Assembly: GCA_016875255.1 (NCBI GenBank)
Contig: VGRU01000029.1
Location: forward strand, 1 to 24,709
Direction of reading: 5' to 3'
From: Deltaproteobacteria bacterium
GTDB lineage: Bacteria; Desulfobacterota; BSN033; UBA1163
DNA: 24,709 nt
Shown here: positions 21,111 to 24,709 of the stretch, piece after piece
Layout of the letters: each line of letters begins with the position of its first letter
Numbering within the stretch: position 1 is the stretch's first letter
Made by a program: the position numbers and the translations under genes
Notes under the pieces: generated by a model
The model's database searches: none
What the model was told of the DNA's origin: nothing
Seen by the model: only the letters and a program-made list of their open reading frames with translations

Positions 21111-21965
21111 TTAACTCCGAACTTTACTGATGAGCCTTCCGGTCACATCCCCGAAGAGGACAACATCTCTGATCGTTCCTTCGATCGGGTAGAGGTCTCT
21201 GGAGAGCCACCCCTCAATCAGCCCCTCTTTTGAATGGGTGATTTCCGGATCGAGGGAGAGTTTGACAAAGTAATCTTTTCCGTCTTTGATTTTCTCAGAT
21301 TTCTTCCTCTTCTCCGCTTCCTCCCTCGATGCAACACTCACCTCATAAGTCCCCACTCCCTTTTTCGGAAAGGTAGGGACAGAAAACCGCTTCCCCCTGT
21401 CGATCTCACCATAAACCCCATAACGGAAATTGTATGAAGCGGTCAGGAAATCGTCATAGGTTTTTCCGGAAGGAATCTCCTTTTCCGTCTTCACGATGGA
21501 TCCGTCCTTTTTCCGCCTCGTCTGAATCCATTTCATCTTCTGATAATCGAAAAGATGGGTTTTCCGTCTCAGCCTCTCCCCGATCTTCACATCCTCTTCG
21601 AAAGACAGGGCTCTGAGGCGCCTCCCTCCATCCACCTCTTCCATGACAGACCTGTAGGTGTCCACCCGATAACGGACAACGAATCCCAGAACGCCCAATG
21701 TTTCCGCCTGAAGGATGGCCATGTAACAGCCCTTCTTCTCCATCTCTTTAAAACTCAATTTCCCCAGGGCCGCCCTTTTAAAAAGCCAGAACCCGACCTC
21801 GTATGAGAGTTCTTCTCCTTTAAAAAATTCGGAAATAGATTTTCTCTCCCCTCTCGATGCAGAGAAGGAGTTCGCTTCTGCTTCCCGAAGAGAGAAAGGA
21901 AAAACAGGAAGGAATGAAAATCCCAACATCCACCGAAAAAAATTTCTTCTCGTCAAAGATGACAT
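21111..21965 (-). CDS. DUF3108 domain protein with N-terminal signal
   Basis: A 284-residue exported protein. The N-terminus TRRNFFRWMLGFSFLPVFPF has a twin-arginine-like start (R6-R7) and a hydrophobic core, so export by Tat or Sec is likely; cleavage near residue 31 (AEA) is plausible. The rest fits DUF3108, a beta-rich family: FFKGEELSYEVGFWLFKRAA, GKLSF, VVRYRVDTYRSVM and ISKVRS at the end. Function is unknown; some members are periplasmic. It begins 46 nt after the GTPase stop, with a word repeat in between and no clear ribosome binding site. Confidence 0.78.
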   Translation of the reverse strand: MSSLTRRNFFRWMLGFSFLPVFPFSLREAEANSFSASRGERKSISEFFKGEELSYEVGFWLFKRAALGKLSFKEMEKKGCYMAILQAETLGVLGFVVRYRVDTYRSVMEEVDGGRRLRALSFEEDVKIGERLRRKTHLFDYQKMKWIQTRRKKDGSIVKTEKEIPSGKTYDDFLTASYNFRYGVYGEIDRGKRFSVPTFPKKGVGTYEVSVASREEAEKRKKSEKIKDGKDYFVKLSLDPEITHSKEGLIEGWLSRDLYPIEGTIRDVVLFGDVTGRLISKVRS

Positions 21966-21980
21966 CTTGTCTTTTGCCTA

Positions 21981-22011
21981 TTGTTCATCGTTCACTGTTC
22001 ATTGTCCATCG
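21981..22011. repeat. TTCATCG/TTCACTG word repeat abutting the GTPase stop codon
   Basis: TTGTTCATCGTTCACTGTTC followed by ATTGTCCATCG is a degenerate tandem of a roughly 9-nt word. It touches the GTPase stop codon (22012-22014) and lies 15 nt before the DUF3108 ATG. Confidence 0.6.
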
Positions 22012-22998
22012 TTAAAGATGCAGTTCAATCACATCGCCTTCGCTTACCCGGTAGTCTCGCTTCACCATCTGGCCGTCGAATTTCCCAGACCCCCAGACCC
22101 GGGCATACCTCAGTTTGGCGGCGAAATCCTTGTGAACCGAAAGGGCCACATCGTCGATCGTGCTTCCCCTTTTAAGAATCACCGGCTCTGTCAGGTCCGG
22201 CTCTTTACCAGGAATTTTGGTATAGACACGGAGGATGCCGAGACGGCCATAGACCTCTTTCTTCACCTCTTCGAAATTCATCTCCTCCTTTGCAGAGACC
22301 GGCAGGATCATCCATTCACTCTTGAAACGGCCCTCGAGCGCCCGAAGCCCTTCCGTCGCATTCCTGAGATCAGCCTTGTTCCCGAGAAGAAACGCCCTTT
22401 TAAAAACCCATCCTTGTTCCGGGGGATGGGCCGGATTTCCATCTCCTATCTCTATCTTCATCCGGTTCAACTCTTCGAGAACCACCTCCATCTGGAAGAC
22501 AGGATCATCCGTCAGATCCAGAACAATGAGAAGCCCATCGGCGTTCCTGATGAGATTGGGAAATCCGGGCTCGATCCGGTCCATCTGGATGGGCGGCGTA
22601 TCCACCAGTTGAATCTGGAGGTTCTCAAACCTCATCATCCCCGGGATGGGTTTCTGCGTAGTAAAGGGGTAATCCGCAACCTCGGAAGGAGCATGGGTGA
22701 GGTGGGTGAAAAGGTTCGACTTTCCGGCATTGGGAAGGCCCAGAAGCGCCACTTGGGCCGCTCCCTCTTTCTTCACATTATAGGCCTGCTCCGCCCGGCT
22801 GACCGCAGGTTTTTTTTGAAGCTCTTCTTTCAACTTGGCCATCCGGGACTTCAGTTGCCCCCGGAGCCTCTCCGTCCCTTTATGCTTCGGGATGATGGCC
22901 ATCATCACCTCAAGCGCCTTAATCTTTTCGGGAACGGATTTGGCCTGCTTGAACTTGGCCTCTGCCTCTAAATACTGCGGGGTGAGGTTGGCTGGCAT
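22012..22998 (-). CDS. DRG/Obg-like GTPase with TGS domain
   Basis: A 328-residue P-loop GTPase of the Obg/DRG superfamily. A helical N-terminal part (1-75) is followed by G1 GLPNAGKSN (87-95), a G2-region YPFTT, G3 DTPP (133-136), G4 NKAD (207-210) and G5 SAK (235-237). A C-terminal TGS domain (about 258-328) follows, ending DYRVSEGDVIELHL. DRG-type proteins bind ribosomes in eukaryotes and archaea; bacterial relatives are poorly studied and this is not the canonical ObgE or YchF. A link to translation is probable. It heads the minus-strand group with DUF3108, DUF4911 and tldD. The ATG at 22998 has AGGA close upstream. Confidence 0.9.
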   Translation of the reverse strand: MPANLTPQYLEAEAKFKQAKSVPEKIKALEVMMAIIPKHKGTERLRGQLKSRMAKLKEELQKKPAVSRAEQAYNVKKEGAAQVALLGLPNAGKSNLFTHLTHAPSEVADYPFTTQKPIPGMMRFENLQIQLVDTPPIQMDRIEPGFPNLIRNADGLLIVLDLTDDPVFQMEVVLEELNRMKIEIGDGNPAHPPEQGWVFKRAFLLGNKADLRNATEGLRALEGRFKSEWMILPVSAKEEMNFEEVKKEVYGRLGILRVYTKIPGKEPDLTEPVILKRGSTIDDVALSVHKDFAAKLRYARVWGSGKFDGQMVKRDYRVSEGDVIELHL

Positions 22999-23066
22999 AA
23001 TCCTGGTGTTCCATCAACCCGGAGTTTCTTTGGAGCTCATTGATACAAGAATTGTTTTGGTCCACA

Positions 23067-23168
23067 TGGAATGTTGGAATAATGCCTGCCTGTCGGCAGA
23101 CAGGGAATATTGGTAAAAATGTGTTGATTTTGAGAAATCGAATGTAGACCCAACATTCCAATATTCCA
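23067..23168. repeat. TGGAATGTTGG inverted repeat enclosing a 20-bp palindrome
   Basis: TGGAATGTTGG (23067-23077) and CCAACATTCCA (23150-23160) are exact inverted repeats. Between them lies the palindrome CCTGCCTGTCGGCAGACAGG (23085-23104), related to that at 99-118. The 200-nt gap between the GTPase and HD-GYP genes has no gene besides this. Confidence 0.7.
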
Positions 23169-23200
23169 CTCTTCCATTCTTCCTGGTCTTTGTCTCGCAG

Positions 23201-24223
23201 TTATAATTTATAAATCTTCTCCCGGAGGAAGATCTCCAGCATCTTCGGGTCGAACTGTCTGCCTCTGCATTTTTCCAGTTCCGCAAGGACATTCTGAAGG
23301 GGCATCACCCCACGGTGGGGCCGGGCGCTGGTCATCGCATCAAACGCATCGGGAAGGCTGATGATCCGGGCTTCAAGGGGAATGGCCTCACCTGCCAGCC
23401 CGTCGGGATAACCTCTGCCGTCATAATGTTCATGGTGGTGGCGGATCATCGGAATTTTATCCTTGAAAAATTCGACCCCCTCCACGATCTTTACCCCGAT
23501 CAGCGGGTGCTCCCGAATATACTGGTACTCCTCGTTACTCAACGGGCCCTGCTTCTGAAGGACCTCGTCCTTGATGCCGATCTTGCCGATATCATGAAGA
23601 AGCGCTCCATACTCCAGATTCTCCAGCCTCTCCTCCGAGAAGCCCATCTTCTTGGCGATGGCCAGGCTCATCCGTTTCACCCGGTCGGAATGGCCCCGGG
23701 TATATGGGTCTTTCGCATCGATCGCCTCAGCCAGAACTTTCACTGAATCCAGATGGGCTTTTTTCAGAGTCCGATAAGACTGCTGAAGCTTTGCGGTCCG
23801 CTCTTCCACCAATTCTTCCAAACGGTTGTGATAAGCCTCAATCTCTTCTTCAAGCCGCTTGCTCTCAAGGGCTTTCTTCACGCTCATGACGATCAGGTCA
23901 AGGTCTGCCGGCTTGATGATGAAATCATCAGCCCCGAGCCTCATCGCATTCACAGCCAGGTCGATCTCCGGATAGGCGGTCACCATGATCATCTTCATCT
24001 TGGGGTCAATGGCCTTCACCTTCTGCAAGAGCTCAACCCCGGTCATCTCGGGCATTTTGATGTCGGAGATGATGAGGGAGAAAGAATTTTTATAAAAATG
24101 ATTGAGGGCTTCTTTCCCGTTATTGGCCGTGGTGCAGGAATACCCCTCCCTCGTCAACCGCCGTTCTAAAACGTTGCAGATGACCTCCTCATCGTCAACA
24201 ACCAATATCCGCTCTTCCTGCAT
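23201..24223 (-). CDS. Response regulator with HD-GYP phosphodiesterase domain
   Basis: A 340-residue REC-HD-GYP protein that should break down cyclic di-GMP under phosphorelay control. Receiver 1-120: D10, D11, acceptor D54 in IISDIKMPEM, K104. A coiled-coil linker follows (about 120-155). HD-GYP 160-340: catalytic H210-D211 in LLHDIGKIGIKDE, then HHHEHYDGRGYPDGLAGEAI (262-281) with the GYP triad and ligands. The later PDAFDAMTSARPHR replaces the usual DAFDAMTSDRPYR, so it differs slightly but keeps the metal-binding region. It could also act on other cyclic dinucleotides. Its promoter candidate lies so close to the ATG that the transcript may be nearly leaderless. Confidence 0.93.
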   Translation of the reverse strand: MQEERILVVDDEEVICNVLERRLTREGYSCTTANNGKEALNHFYKNSFSLIISDIKMPEMTGVELLQKVKAIDPKMKMIMVTAYPEIDLAVNAMRLGADDFIIKPADLDLIVMSVKKALESKRLEEEIEAYHNRLEELVEERTAKLQQSYRTLKKAHLDSVKVLAEAIDAKDPYTRGHSDRVKRMSLAIAKKMGFSEERLENLEYGALLHDIGKIGIKDEVLQKQGPLSNEEYQYIREHPLIGVKIVEGVEFFKDKIPMIRHHHEHYDGRGYPDGLAGEAIPLEARIISLPDAFDAMTSARPHRGVMPLQNVLAELEKCRGRQFDPKMLEIFLREKIYKL

Positions 24224-24233
24224 ATGTTTCTCT

Positions 24234-24261
24234 ATTTTATAAGAAATGGAGCAGGAGTCAA
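24234..24261 (-). promoter_or_regulatory. Candidate promoter of the HD-GYP regulator
   Basis: On the minus strand TTGACT (24256-24261), 16-nt spacer, TAAAAT (24234-24239). The predicted start is near 24227, only about 4 nt before the ATG at 24223, so the mRNA would be almost leaderless. It also lies in the 125-nt divergent gap to the next regulator. Confidence 0.5.
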
Positions 24262-24348
24262 CCCCCTATTCAAAAAAGAGAGGTAAATTATGTTTGATTT
24301 CGGGGAGGTTTTTTGATAAACATATTTATATAGAACAGGAGCAGGCGT

Positions 24349-24709
24349 ATGGAACTGAAGAAGATACTGGTGGTGGATGATGAGGCCCCTCTCCGGGAGA
24401 TCCTTCAGCGGGGGTTGACCCAGATGGGCGAGTATTCGGTTGAGTTGGCTCAAAACGGTCAGGAGGCGATCGACAAGATCGAAAAGGAGATATTCGATCT
24501 CATCTTGACCGACCTGATGATGCCGGAGATGGACGGCATGGAGCTTCTCAAGATCATCAAGGGAACAAGGCCGGAGATGCCGGTCATTATGATGACGGCA
24601 TATGGATCGATCGATACGGCTGTGGAGGCGATGAAAATCGGTGCCAACGATTACATCACCAAGCCTGTTGACTTCAGAGACCTTCTCCTCCGCATCTCTA
24701 AAGTCGATC
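24349..24709 (+). CDS. Response regulator receiver protein (partial, runs off the end)
   Basis: A receiver domain starting MELKKILVVDDEAPLREIL. D10 and D11 are the acidic pair, the acceptor aspartate is in ILTDLMMPEMDG, and the conserved lysine is in ITKPVDF; 120 codons are seen before the window ends. The MDGMELLKIIKGTRP and IMMTAYGSIDTAVEAMKIGA stretches are typical of NtrC-type regulators, but the output domain is outside the window. AGGAG lies about 8 nt before the ATG. It is divergent from the HD-GYP regulator. Confidence 0.9.
   Translation, partial: MELKKILVVDDEAPLREILQRGLTQMGEYSVELAQNGQEAIDKIEKEIFDLILTDLMMPEMDGMELLKIIKGTRPEMPVIMMTAYGSIDTAVEAMKIGANDYITKPVDFRDLLLRISKVD

Noticed and set aside
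21967..22971. 334-codon frame opposite the GTPase
   Set aside because: Antisense shadow. The minus strand carries all five G motifs and a TGS domain.

Overview
The window looks like chromosome of a Gram-negative, probably anaerobic bacterium. The best guess is an uncultured relative of the Desulfobacterota (former Deltaproteobacteria). This rests on the gene mix: LL-diaminopimelate aminotransferase, a ThiD-ThiN fusion with a short ThiC, a DUF4911 protein, a SPOUT methyltransferase beside trmD, an outer-membrane-type lipoprotein, and abundant HD-GYP and hybrid-kinase signalling. No rRNA gene was identified. No tRNA, phage gene, complete insertion sequence or CRISPR array was seen. The taxonomic placement is an inference.

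Layout. (1) 1-2977, plus strand: about 395 bp of repeats and small palindromes, then an excisionase-type HTH protein, a one-domain HPt phosphotransfer protein and a REC-PAS-kinase-REC hybrid histidine kinase, spaced like an operon. (2) 3027-7640, minus strand: a thiamine operon read in the order promoter, TPP riboswitch, intrinsic terminator, thiD-thiN fusion, HMP transporter cytX, thiC. (3) 7707-15365, minus strand: a lipoprotein joining a BamD-like TPR half to an LptA/OstA-like half, then ffh-rpsP-khpA-rimM-trmD-SPOUT methyltransferase-rplS-rnhB-yraN. (4) 15419-16194, minus strand: an MntA/HepT antitoxin-toxin pair and a possible third 29-codon ORF. (5) 16428-19011, plus strand: dapL and a CorC/HlyC-type CBS membrane protein. 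(6) 19247-22998, minus strand: a DRG-like GTPase with a TGS domain, a DUF3108 protein, a DUF4911 protein and TldD, arranged as a probable operon. (7) 23201-24223, minus strand: a REC-HD-GYP regulator. It is divergent from a second response regulator that runs off the window end.

How the genes work together. The thiamine operon makes HMP-P (ThiC), imports HMP (CytX), phosphorylates it to HMP-PP (ThiD) and should couple it to thiazole phosphate (ThiN), with feedback through the riboswitch. The central block is a conserved translation cluster: SRP, ribosomal proteins S16 and L19, 16S maturation, and tRNA m1G37 and related methylation. The lipoprotein ahead of it points to envelope assembly (Bam/Lpt).

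The most unusual feature is intergenic. Nearly every gap holds an imperfect inverted or tandem repeat made of degenerate short words. Several of these repeats start inside or right at the stop codon of the upstream gene (hybrid kinase, cytX, SPOUT methyltransferase, ffh and the DUF4911 gene, and very close for several others). This suggests repeated insertion or expansion of palindromic elements at gene 3' ends. Other items worth checking are the BamD-LptA fusion, an apparently coding in-frame stretch after the HPt stop codon, a 160-bp inverted-repeat element inside the thiamine operon, and the small ORF behind hepT.
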